DNA of 5,557 bases from a candidate division Zixibacteria bacterium RBG_16_43_9 (GTDB taxonomy: Bacteria; Zixibacteria; MSB-5A5; RBG-16-43-9): NCBI GenBank assembly GCA_001775355.1, contig MEWM01000057.1, positions 1-5,557 of the forward strand, given 5' to 3'. Every line of letters begins with the position of its first letter. Within the stretch, counting starts at the first letter, position 1. Shown piece after piece: positions 1-4,807 of the stretch. A model generated the notes under the pieces. The model did no database searches. It had not been told where the DNA came from and saw only the letters and a list, made by a program, of their open reading frames with translations. The position numbers were made by a program, and so were the translations under genes.

Positions 1-8
1 TCTCTGCT

Positions 9-64
9 GGTTCTTGGTCTCCTGGCCAACAACCTACACTTCGTTGGTGAGGACACCAACGAAG
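9..64. repeat. Two adjacent inverted hairpins with complementary TCCT/AGGA tetraloops
   Basis: Left hairpin: GGTTCTTGGTC (9-19), loop TCCT (20-23), GGCCAACAACC (24-34). These are 11-bp arms with one mismatch and one G-T wobble. Right hairpin: CTTCGTTGGTG (39-49), loop AGGA (50-53), CACCAACGAAG (54-64), which are perfect 11-bp arms. Reverse-complemented, the right hairpin has the same TTGG...TCCT...CCAA core as the left, so the pair forms one larger inverted repeat. The hairpins end 22 bp before the glycosyltransferase start. There is no T-tract, so this is not a standard intrinsic terminator. The best reading is a dispersed REP-like intergenic repeat; a structured leader is the alternative. 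Confidence 0.6.
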
Positions 65-86
65 AACAAATTAATCTCATAATAGC

Positions 87-1229
87 TTGAGCATAATAAA
101 TCTAATCCTTCTCGCCTTAGTTCTTATCACCTGTTTCTGCTGTTTACTTTTCCTTTATAGTGTCTTCAAAATAACCAGAAAACCTGTATCTCGCTCTCCG
201 GGCAAAGTCGACGCCTTGCCGATCTCCATCTTAAAACCACTTCAGGGGTTTTCTCCTGAGCTAAAGGGAAATCTTGCCACTTTCTGCAATTTAGATTATC
301 CGGAATACGAGCTGATTTTCTGTGTGGAAAAAAAAGAAGATCCGGCGCTTCAGGTGGTAAAGGAACTCCAAACTGAATGCCCGCAAGCGAAAATTAAAAT
401 TGCCATTGAGGATAGCCATCCGGGTTATAATCCAAAGGTCAGGAACCTCATCCGGGGGATGAATAAAGCCTCTTATGATTTAATCCTGATAAGCGATGCA
501 GACGTTCGTGTGGAGAAGAATTATCTTCGTGACTTAACCACTTTGATTGAAGACCTGAAAGTTGGGATTGTAACCAATCTGATCCGGGGAAAAGGAAATA
601 GTTCCTTAGGCTCGATCCTGGAAAATCTGAATTTAAACTTTTTTGTTTTGGGAGGAACCTGTTTTCTTTATCATTTCTTCGATTATACCTGTATTACTGG
701 TAAATCCATCCTATTTAGAAAAGCTGAAATAGAGAAAATGGGTGGTTTTCCCAGTATAAAAAATTTCCTGGCAGAAGACCAGATTTTGCAAAAGAAGTTC
801 GAACGTTTTGGGAAAAAAGCAATCCTTTCCCCTTGCCTGATCACCAGCAACACCAGCCAGAGAACCCTGGTAAGATTCTTCAAACGAAATGTGCGCTGGT
901 CACAGATGCGCGTGCAGTTAGGAGGAATAGGGTACCTCTCAGAGCTTCTGGTAAATCCAGTCTTGTTTGCTGTGTTACTTTGCATTTTTTCCCAGTTTTC
1001 TGTTTTTACCTTTAAGGTTCTCATAATTACAGGCATCTTCAAAATAATAGTCGAGTCGATCCAGGGAAAACTTATCCGAGCAGGTGCAGGATTTTTCTCT
1101 TATCTTCTGGTTCCACTGAAAGACCTCCTGGTAGGGATAATCTGGTTTTCACCTTTTTTCAAAACCTCAGTTGAATGGCGTGGGTCCAAATTCAAGCTGA
1201 GAAGATATACTGAATTGGAGCCGCTTTAA
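87..1229 (+). CDS. Membrane-anchored family 2/21 glycosyltransferase (ceramide glucosyltransferase / HpnI-like)
   Basis: Likely transfers a sugar from a nucleotide-sugar donor to a membrane lipid at the cytoplasmic face of the inner membrane. The 380 residues show an N-terminal membrane helix (about 3-27), then a GT-A catalytic domain. Visible motifs are KPLQG (50-54), GYNPKVRNL (113-121), the D-x-D metal/donor site DAD (137-139), an acidic ED pair (230-231) likely holding the catalytic base, and an (R/Q)xxRW motif (R267, R270, W271). Hydrophobic C-terminal segments lie at about 283-305, 308-326 and 336-357. This order and length match ceramide glucosyltransferase-like enzymes and HpnI of hopanoid synthesis. 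No other hopanoid gene is visible, so the acceptor lipid is unknown. The start is TTG: an in-frame stop lies at 72-74 and the next methionine is residue 125, inside the catalytic domain. No clear Shine-Dalgarno sequence precedes it. It converges with the metallophosphoesterase. Confidence 0.88.
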   Translation: MSIINLILLALVLITCFCCLLFLYSVFKITRKPVSRSPGKVDALPISILKPLQGFSPELKGNLATFCNLDYPEYELIFCVEKKEDPALQVVKELQTECPQAKIKIAIEDSHPGYNPKVRNLIRGMNKASYDLILISDADVRVEKNYLRDLTTLIEDLKVGIVTNLIRGKGNSSLGSILENLNLNFFVLGGTCFLYHFFDYTCITGKSILFRKAEIEKMGGFPSIKNFLAEDQILQKKFERFGKKAILSPCLITSNTSQRTLVRFFKRNVRWSQMRVQLGGIGYLSELLVNPVLFAVLLCIFSQFSVFTFKVLIITGIFKIIVESIQGKLIRAGAGFFSYLLVPLKDLLVGIIWFSPFFKTSVEWRGSKFKLRRYTELEPL

Positions 1230-1296
1230 TCTTTTTTAACAGATATTATTCATTTTTTAGGTGCCCAAGGCGTCTGACCGACAAGACTACGAGGCT
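1230..1296. other. Convergent intergenic spacer without a recognisable terminator
   Basis: This lies between the stop of the glycosyltransferase and the paired-hairpin element. It has two T-rich runs (about 1231-1237 and 1252-1258), but I see no GC-rich hairpin before either, so neither is a convincing intrinsic terminator. No gene is visible. Confidence 0.4.
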
Positions 1297-1352
1297 GGAG
1301 TATAAACCTTTAGGTTTATCAGGGTGAAGGTAAAGCTAAAGCTTTACACTCC
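1297..1352. repeat. Paired-hairpin (cloverleaf-like) intergenic repeat, AT-rich version
   Basis: Outer 5-bp stem GGAGT (1297-1301) pairs with ACTCC (1348-1352). Inside are two perfect 8-bp hairpins with 2-nt loops: ATAAACCT-TT-AGGTTTAT (1302-1319) and GTAAAGCT-AA-AGCTTTAC (1330-1347), separated by 10 nt. The second half is an inverted copy of the first with paired stem changes. The plan is the same as at 2566-2615, which points to one repeat family. The element ends 2 bp from the metallophosphoesterase stop codon (1355-1357). A REP-like mobile repeat copied by a RAYT-type transposase encoded elsewhere is the closest known analogue; no transposase is in the window. Confidence 0.75.
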
Positions 1353-1354
1353 AA

Positions 1355-2512
1355 TTACTGAAAACTTAACTTGACATTCACGATTTCAGGGATAGTCCCG
1401 ATGCGGATAGGTGGACCCCAGGTGCCAGCACCGGAGGAGACGTAAATCTGGGTATTACCCTTTCTCTTATATCCACAGCTTACTTCATAGATCATATCGG
1501 TGATATAGGTCAGGGGCCAGATTTGACCGTGATGAGTATGCCCGGAGAGCTGGAGGTCTGCTCCGTTTACCACTGCTTGCGACAGGTTAAGCGGCTGATG
1601 GTCAAGCAGAATAATGGGATAACTTTTGTCGACCTGCGCCATTAGTTCTTCCAGTGGTTTACGCTGCTTGCCAGTAAATCCCTTTATTGATCTATCTTCC
1701 CTTCCCACGATATAGAAGCTGTCATTGACCTTTAGAACAGTATCCCTTAAGACCAGCACGTTGTGGTCAGCCAGATACTTGCAGGCCTTTTCCACACCTC
1801 CGATGTACTCGTGATTACCGGTGACAGCAATGACACCATATTGAGACTTTAAGTTCCGGAGCATTTCACCTAAGTTCTGTTTGATCACCGGGCCTAAATC
1901 CTCGTCCACGATGTCTCCAGGCAAAATCACGATATCAGGTTTGAGCTGGTTGATTTTTTCGACAATCCGGCTAAATCTTGAGCTGCCCACAATCGTGCCC
2001 AGGTGGATGTCCGAAACAACTGCAAGATTTACCGTTTTCGGGCCATTTGCTTTTTTGGGGATGTTCAGATTAAGAGTTCTGATCCTGGGATTCAAAGCGT
2101 TAATATAACCTGCTAAGAGTGTGATAGCCACAACCCCGATAGCAACCAGGGCGACAACCTGTTTTACTTTTACGTAATTTGCTGTGATGACTGAAGGGAA
2201 AAGCGGAAACCAGTGGTTGAGCAATCTCAAGAAATCCAAGAGGACCACGATCAGCAGAAAATAAACCATAGCGCCCAGCCAGAAAGAGCCGAGCCAGATC
2301 AAAACTTGACTGGGTTTGGAAAGCCAGAAGCCTTCCATCACCCTGCCGAGAATGAATGAAAGTACCACGAACCAGAATATAATCGGGTAATATATTCTGA
2401 GAGTGGAAGCGTGAGGAATAGCCTGCCACCCCCGGATGAAAACATAATAATTTATCAGTCCGTAAATCGTGAGGACAATTATGAAAAAGAAGAGGAAGTG
2501 CATTATTTTCAT
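1355..2512 (-). CDS. Membrane-anchored calcineurin-like metallophosphoesterase (YkuE/YaeI type)
   Basis: Predicted two-metal phosphoesterase of 385 residues. About four N-terminal membrane segments (roughly 4-26, 40-56, 68-93 and 116-138) are followed by a catalytic domain starting near residue 160. Metal-binding motifs appear in the canonical order: SDIHLG (D168, H170), GDIVD (D200), GNHE (N233, H234), DHQP (H305) and GHTHHGQ (H325, H327). The C-terminal stretch VSSGAGTWGPPIRIG (358-372) is typical of this family, some of whose members cleave UDP-2,3-diacylglucosamine or other phospho-lipids; the substrate here is not determined. ATG at 2512 is used, with a second in-frame ATG at 2503 possible; neither has a good Shine-Dalgarno sequence. 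It lies 147 bp downstream of the peroxiredoxin on the same strand, across a palindrome cluster, so cotranscription is possible but unproven. Confidence 0.9.
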   Translation of the reverse strand: MKIMHFLFFFIIVLTIYGLINYYVFIRGWQAIPHASTLRIYYPIIFWFVVLSFILGRVMEGFWLSKPSQVLIWLGSFWLGAMVYFLLIVVLLDFLRLLNHWFPLFPSVITANYVKVKQVVALVAIGVVAITLLAGYINALNPRIRTLNLNIPKKANGPKTVNLAVVSDIHLGTIVGSSRFSRIVEKINQLKPDIVILPGDIVDEDLGPVIKQNLGEMLRNLKSQYGVIAVTGNHEYIGGVEKACKYLADHNVLVLRDTVLKVNDSFYIVGREDRSIKGFTGKQRKPLEELMAQVDKSYPIILLDHQPLNLSQAVVNGADLQLSGHTHHGQIWPLTYITDMIYEVSCGYKRKGNTQIYVSSGAGTWGPPIRIGTIPEIVNVKLSFQ

Positions 2513-2524
2513 TTTTAATCGGTA

Positions 2525-2548
2525 GGTCAGGAGCCTTGCGCCCCTGCC
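2525..2548. repeat. Imperfect hairpin at left end of palindrome cluster
   Basis: GGTCAGGAGC (2525-2534) can fold against GCCCCTGCC (2540-2548), with a bulged T2527, one A-C mismatch and a 5-nt loop. It is the weakest of three adjacent inverted repeats between the metallophosphoesterase start and the peroxiredoxin stop. Its CAGG/CCTG core resembles the long palindrome at 2623-2655, so it may be a decayed member of the same repeat cluster. Confidence 0.4.
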
Positions 2549-2565
2549 AGCAGCAGATTGAACGC

Positions 2566-2615
2566 GTAGCCGCAGGCTTCAGCCTGCGCTGACGCAACCT
2601 GAAGGTTGCGGCTAC
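2566..2615. repeat. Paired-hairpin (cloverleaf-like) intergenic repeat, GC-rich version
   Basis: Outer stem GTAGC (2566-2570) pairs with GCTAC (2611-2615). Two perfect 8-bp hairpins with 2-nt loops lie inside: CGCAGGCT-TC-AGCCTGCG (2571-2588) and CGCAACCT-GA-AGGTTGCG (2593-2610), separated by CTGA. The two halves are inverted copies differing by compensatory stem changes. The same layout occurs at 1297-1352. Repeats of this look are common as dispersed REP-like units in many uncultured bacterial genomes (recollection, not a search). There is no T-tract, so it is not a standard terminator. Confidence 0.8.
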
Positions 2616-2622
2616 TACTGGA

Positions 2623-2655
2623 AGCTGGGGCAGGAGTTGAACTCCTGCCCCAGCT
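2623..2655. repeat. Perfect 16-bp-arm palindrome next to the peroxiredoxin stop codon
   Basis: AGCTGGGGCAGGAGTT (2623-2638) and AACTCCTGCCCCAGCT (2640-2655) are exact inverted copies around a single G. The palindrome begins 4 bp beyond the peroxiredoxin stop codon (2660-2662) in the transcript direction. As RNA it would form a very stable hairpin, but no U-run follows it, so it fits a REP-like transcript-end or stability element better than an intrinsic terminator. Confidence 0.75.
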
Positions 2656-2659
2656 CCTG

Positions 2660-3136
2660 TCACCACTTAAAATTCCTGATAAAATTTATTATCTCGTTTA
2701 TATCTGGCAGCTTGCCCATTTCATATACCTTGAAAAATATTATCTTCTGGTCTTCGTCCAGAATTATATTTGCCCTTTCAGAGAATCCATGTTTCTCCCG
2801 GAAAATCCCGTAAGCTTTTGCCACCTCGCCGTGAGGCCAGAAATCTGATAATAACGGGGTCTCCTTTATCCCCAGACTCTCAGCCCAGGCTTTCTTGGAT
2901 GGAACCGTGTCCACGCTCAAACCAAAGGCAGCAGTGTTCAGAGAGTCCAGAGTACCTTTGTTATCCTCCAGCGATTTCATCTGCCTGGCGCACACCTCTG
3001 TCCAGGCCAGAGGATGGAAAGAGAGTAGAACCTTTTTACCCTTGAAAGAAGACAGCTTGAATTCCTTGCCGTTCTGGTCTTTGAGCGCAAAGTCTTTAGC
3101 CTGTTTACCTACCTCTTGTTTTCTTTCCTCGTCCAT
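2660..3136 (-). CDS. AhpE/BCP-like peroxiredoxin with a single cysteine (AhpC/TSA family)
   Basis: Cytoplasmic thiol peroxidase reducing H2O2 or organic hydroperoxides. From the ATG at 3136 it is 158 residues. The thioredoxin-fold peroxidatic motif PLAWTEVC (P42, T46, C49) matches PxxxTxxC, and R121 in SERANIIL is the expected active-site arginine. C49 is the only cysteine, so the protein behaves as a 1-Cys enzyme and must be reduced by an external thiol partner. The FHPLAWT-VC context is close to AhpE-like members. I chose ATG 3136 over the in-frame GTG at 3148 because an AGGA ribosome-binding site sits 5 nt before the ATG and the GTG precedes that site. It has its own candidate promoter at 3181-3208 and may be cotranscribed with the downstream metallophosphoesterase. 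Confidence 0.9.
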   Translation of the reverse strand: MDEERKQEVGKQAKDFALKDQNGKEFKLSSFKGKKVLLSFHPLAWTEVCARQMKSLEDNKGTLDSLNTAAFGLSVDTVPSKKAWAESLGIKETPLLSDFWPHGEVAKAYGIFREKHGFSERANIILDEDQKIIFFKVYEMGKLPDINEIINFIRNFKW

Positions 3137-3180
3137 CTTGTTCCTCACTTTTATAGGTTTTGGATTTTTGATTAATCAGA

Positions 3181-3208
3181 AAAATACACCAAAAAATATG
3201 CCTGTCAA
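3181..3208 (-). promoter_or_regulatory. Candidate sigma-70-type promoter for the peroxiredoxin
   Basis: On the minus strand a perfect -35 TTGACA (3203-3208) is followed after 16 nt by TATTTT (3181-3186, four of six -10 bases). Transcription would start about 40 nt before the peroxiredoxin ATG. The -35 lies in an imperfect palindrome (3201-3223) that resembles the terminator stem at 3269-3293, so this could instead be a decayed terminator. Confidence 0.4.
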
Positions 3209-3260
3209 ACTCTTTTTGAGGGGATTTGTAGAAATTGATTTCCCGTGAAGAAAAGCGACA

Positions 3261-3293
3261 TAAAAAGAACCTGTCAAATCATTTTTGACAGGT
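3261..3293 (-). terminator. Rho-independent terminator of the secreted repeat protein gene
   Basis: In minus-strand sense, ACCTGTCAAA and TTTGACAGGT form a perfect 10-bp stem (3269-3278 with 3284-3293) around a 5-nt loop. It is followed by TCTTTTTA, a U-run in RNA (A-run at 3262-3266 on the plus strand). It lies 55 bp after the stop of the 3349-4098 gene and separates that gene from the peroxiredoxin unit. Confidence 0.85.
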
Positions 3294-3348
3294 CCTTATA
3301 TTTCTGACGATTACAACTGCAGGCTAAGACCATAAGCTCCTAATTTCC

Positions 3349-4098
3349 CTATTCGGCTTCGAAAACTGCATCCAGTTTCTGATAAGCAGTGTGCATTTTA
3401 TCCAGCTTTTCTTCTATCTTCTTGTTATCCTTACCGCTACAAGCCCTTACCAGATCATCAACTGAAGATTTTAAAGCTTTCCTTTTTTCGGTGAATTTGG
3501 GAGCGATCTCCTTGGATTTATCAGACAACTCCACCTTCATTAGTACGTCCATCTTCTCCTGTAGAGCAGGAGTTGAAGCTTTGATCGCTTTATAATCTTT
3601 ACTGGGTAAAGCTTCATGCCAGAGAGGATATAGAACTAAATGAAAACTTTCTAATTCCTTGACCCGGGGTGCGAAAACCCTAACCAGTTGTTCGTAGCAG
3701 GTGTGAAGATTTCCCGTTGCTTTGAGTAAAGCTTCATTATCAGTACCTTTTGATTTCTCCTCTAAGTCCAGAACTGCTTTGGCTAAAGCTTCTCTTTTCT
3801 TCTCGTAATCATCTTTTTTCTCTCTGTAGAATCCTGGAAGCTCTACCTTTTGAATCAGTTCTATCTTCTCCTTGAAAGCTGGAACTGCATCCCTTATCGC
3901 CTGATAATCTTTTTCAGCATAAGCCATATGCCAGATTGGCTGGAGAACCTCGTGGAACTCTTTTAAACCCTCTAACCTGGGCTTGCTCATCCCGGTAGTT
4001 TGCTGGGTGCCTGCTGAGGTCTGGGCTAAAATCGAAGAAACTACAAAAAATGAAACAAGCAGGAATGAAAGAAATGCAACTTTTTTAGATAATGCCAT
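3349..4098 (-). CDS. Secreted helical protein of unknown function with two 104-residue histidine-containing repeats
   Basis: I do not recognise a named family. From the ATG at 4098 it has 249 residues. A Sec signal peptide (about 1-26: basic start, hydrophobic core, likely cut after ILA) indicates export to the periplasm or beyond. The mature part is charged and predicted helical, made of two repeats (about 45-142 and 149-246) that align without gaps at a 104-residue offset, with 39 of 98 positions identical by hand. Each repeat has FHxVLxPxWH near its start and HTxY near its end, giving equivalent histidines H49/H57/H132 and H153/H161/H236. This suggests a pair of metal- or ligand-binding helical bundles (inference). 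C134 and C220 are not at equivalent positions. The start choice rests on GGAGG (4105-4109) ending 6 nt before the ATG; the in-frame TTG at 4104 abuts that site and is too close. A terminator follows at 3261-3293, so the gene looks monocistronic. Confidence 0.85.
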   Translation of the reverse strand: MALSKKVAFLSFLLVSFFVVSSILAQTSAGTQQTTGMSKPRLEGLKEFHEVLQPIWHMAYAEKDYQAIRDAVPAFKEKIELIQKVELPGFYREKKDDYEKKREALAKAVLDLEEKSKGTDNEALLKATGNLHTCYEQLVRVFAPRVKELESFHLVLYPLWHEALPSKDYKAIKASTPALQEKMDVLMKVELSDKSKEIAPKFTEKRKALKSSVDDLVRACSGKDNKKIEEKLDKMHTAYQKLDAVFEAE

Positions 4099-4104
4099 AA
4101 TCAA

Positions 4105-4109
4105 CCTCC
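4105..4109 (-). promoter_or_regulatory. Ribosome-binding site GGAGG deciding the start at 4098
   Basis: The minus strand reads GGAGG, then TTGATT, then ATG. The 6-nt gap is ideal for ATG 4098 and rules against the TTG at 4104. Confidence 0.85.
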
Positions 4110-4148
4110 AGTTTAAAGTTTTTTTCTCAAAGTTTTCGTTATCTTTGG

Positions 4149-4176
4149 ATTAACATCTCTCCTGTCTTTAGCTCAA
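4149..4176 (-). promoter_or_regulatory. Weak candidate promoter for the secreted repeat protein
   Basis: The minus strand has TTGAGC (4171-4176, four of six -35 bases) and GTTAAT (4149-4154, poor -10) spaced by 16 nt, giving a leader of roughly 45 nt before ATG 4098. The match is weak and AT-rich DNA gives many such pairs. Confidence 0.2.
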
Positions 4177-4414
4177 GCTGCACTTCCATAGTCGAATGTT
4201 ATTCCCTCCCATCACTTATATTTGACGAACTTTTTTTTCAGATCATTTGAAGGAGCTTGTGAAAATGTTCTCAAGAAGAATTATATTTCACAATACTTTG
4301 TGATCTTGATTAATTCTTAACATCCTGCGAATTTTGTAAGAGAAGTTTATAAAACCAACCGAAGTGGGAAAAATTCATCTGTAGATTTAGGAGAGAATTT
4401 GAAGAAAATCTGCG
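4177..4414. other. AT-rich intergenic DNA, no gene visible
   Basis: Only very short open frames are present on either strand and none has a convincing ribosome-binding site. The one structured item is the TCACAA/TTGTGA inverted repeat at 4288-4303. The stretch probably holds upstream regulatory sequence for the secreted repeat protein. Confidence 0.4.
4288..4303. promoter_or_regulatory. Operator-like inverted repeat TCACAA-N4-TTGTGA
   Basis: Perfect 6-bp arms around TACT form a dyad of the size bound by dimeric helix-turn-helix regulators. It resembles a CRP-type site with its half-sites turned inside out. It lies about 190 bp upstream of the secreted protein start, which is far for direct control. 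Confidence 0.25.
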
Positions 4415-4451
4415 AAAAAATGCCTGTCAGGAAAGAGTTGGCAGGCATTTT
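4415..4451 (-). terminator. Strong rho-independent terminator directly after the tRNA-like 3' end
   Basis: A stem of about 13 bp forms between 4417-4429 and 4439-4451 with one G-T wobble (core TGCCTG with CAGGCA) and a 9-nt loop. On the minus strand it ends in six Ts (plus-strand A-run 4415-4420). It lies 7 nt beyond the CCA end of the tRNA-like sequence at 4459-4487, as expected for a tRNA or small RNA transcription unit. The plus strand has only four Ts, so any bidirectional action would be weaker. Confidence 0.75.
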
Positions 4452-4458
4452 AGTGTTC

Positions 4459-4487
4459 TGGTAGCGCTACGGGGAGTCGAACCCCGG
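4459..4487 (-). other. tRNA 3' end (T-arm, acceptor 3' strand, CCA) without a matching 5' half
   Basis: Read on the minus strand: T-stem CGGGG (4482-4486), a consensus T-loop TTCGACT (4475-4481), T-stem CCCCG (4470-4474), acceptor 3' strand TAGCGCT (4463-4469), discriminator A (4462) and an encoded CCA (4459-4461), followed by a terminator. The 5' acceptor strand this needs (AGCGCTA) does not occur on the minus strand in the expected 70-95 nt upstream or elsewhere to the window edge. Upstream, a possible CCCG/CGGG D-arm (4524-4541) and a TTCTCAG loop closed by GG/CC can be drawn, but they do not assemble into a proper tRNA. The best reading is a displaced tRNA 3' fragment such as an integration (att) scar, or a tRNA pseudogene; a diverged structured RNA is possible. 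Confidence 0.55.
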
Positions 4488-4753
4488 TTTGTGCGAATGC
4501 ATCTTGAGAATGGCTGAGAACCACCCGAGCCAATTCACGGGACTTTTATAACCCTTTTATTAACAACATATTACGGCTTAAACCTCTGTTTTTGTCTCTT
4601 TGTGTGTATTTATACTTTGTCTGGACACAAAATTGATTATTTTAAAAATAAAACTTGGAGTCACCTTTTATGCAGACTGAGTTAAAAGGTTTTTCTAAGT
4701 TCTTAACCTTAAGTATATTTTCTTTCTTTAATCCTACCCTGAATGGGAATTTA
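4488..4753. other. AT-rich gene-free stretch upstream of the tRNA-like end
   Basis: No convincing gene on either strand. A 60-codon plus-strand frame (4655-4837) starts ATGGAGTCAC-like only by chance, has low-complexity F/L/S-rich content and overlaps the 3' end of the Fe-S carrier gene, so I do not call it. The segment 4488-4545 could belong to the same RNA as the tRNA-like end. Confidence 0.35.
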
Positions 4754-4800
4754 CCATTGAGATCAACCACTCTTTCCTTTCCTGGACCATCTCAGTGGTT
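4754..4800. repeat. Two mutually exclusive hairpins just beyond the Fe-S carrier stop
   Basis: The sequence ATCTCAGTGG (4789-4798) can pair with CCATTGAGAT (4754-4763; 10 bp including one G-T wobble on the plus strand). Alternatively, AGTGGTT (4794-4800) pairs perfectly with AACCACT (4765-4771). The two folds compete. No T-run follows on either strand, so it is not a clear terminator. It lies within 10 bp downstream of the Fe-S carrier stop. Confidence 0.35.
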
Positions 4801-4807
4801 CTACAAT

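Noticed and set aside
683..1042. 119-codon minus-strand open frame
   Set aside because: It lies antisense inside the glycosyltransferase, whose conserved motifs fix the coding strand.
2623..2655. Intrinsic terminator for the peroxiredoxin
   Set aside because: The hairpin is very strong but no U-run follows in the transcript direction, so it is listed as a repeat.
1..2655. CRISPR array
   Set aside because: The repeats are palindromic, differ from each other and are spread between genes; there are no regularly spaced identical repeats with spacers.
2100..2666. 188-codon minus-strand open frame
   Set aside because: It overlaps the start of the metallophosphoesterase in another frame, runs through the palindrome cluster and shows no family motif.
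2606..3248. Plus-strand open frames opposite the peroxiredoxin
   Set aside because: They are antisense to a clear peroxiredoxin and partly made of palindrome sequence; no motif or ribosome-binding site supports them.
4459..4545. An intact class II tRNA
   Set aside because: D-arm-like and anticodon-like pairings can be drawn, but the spacing is wrong, the variable region does not fold well and the 5' acceptor strand does not match.
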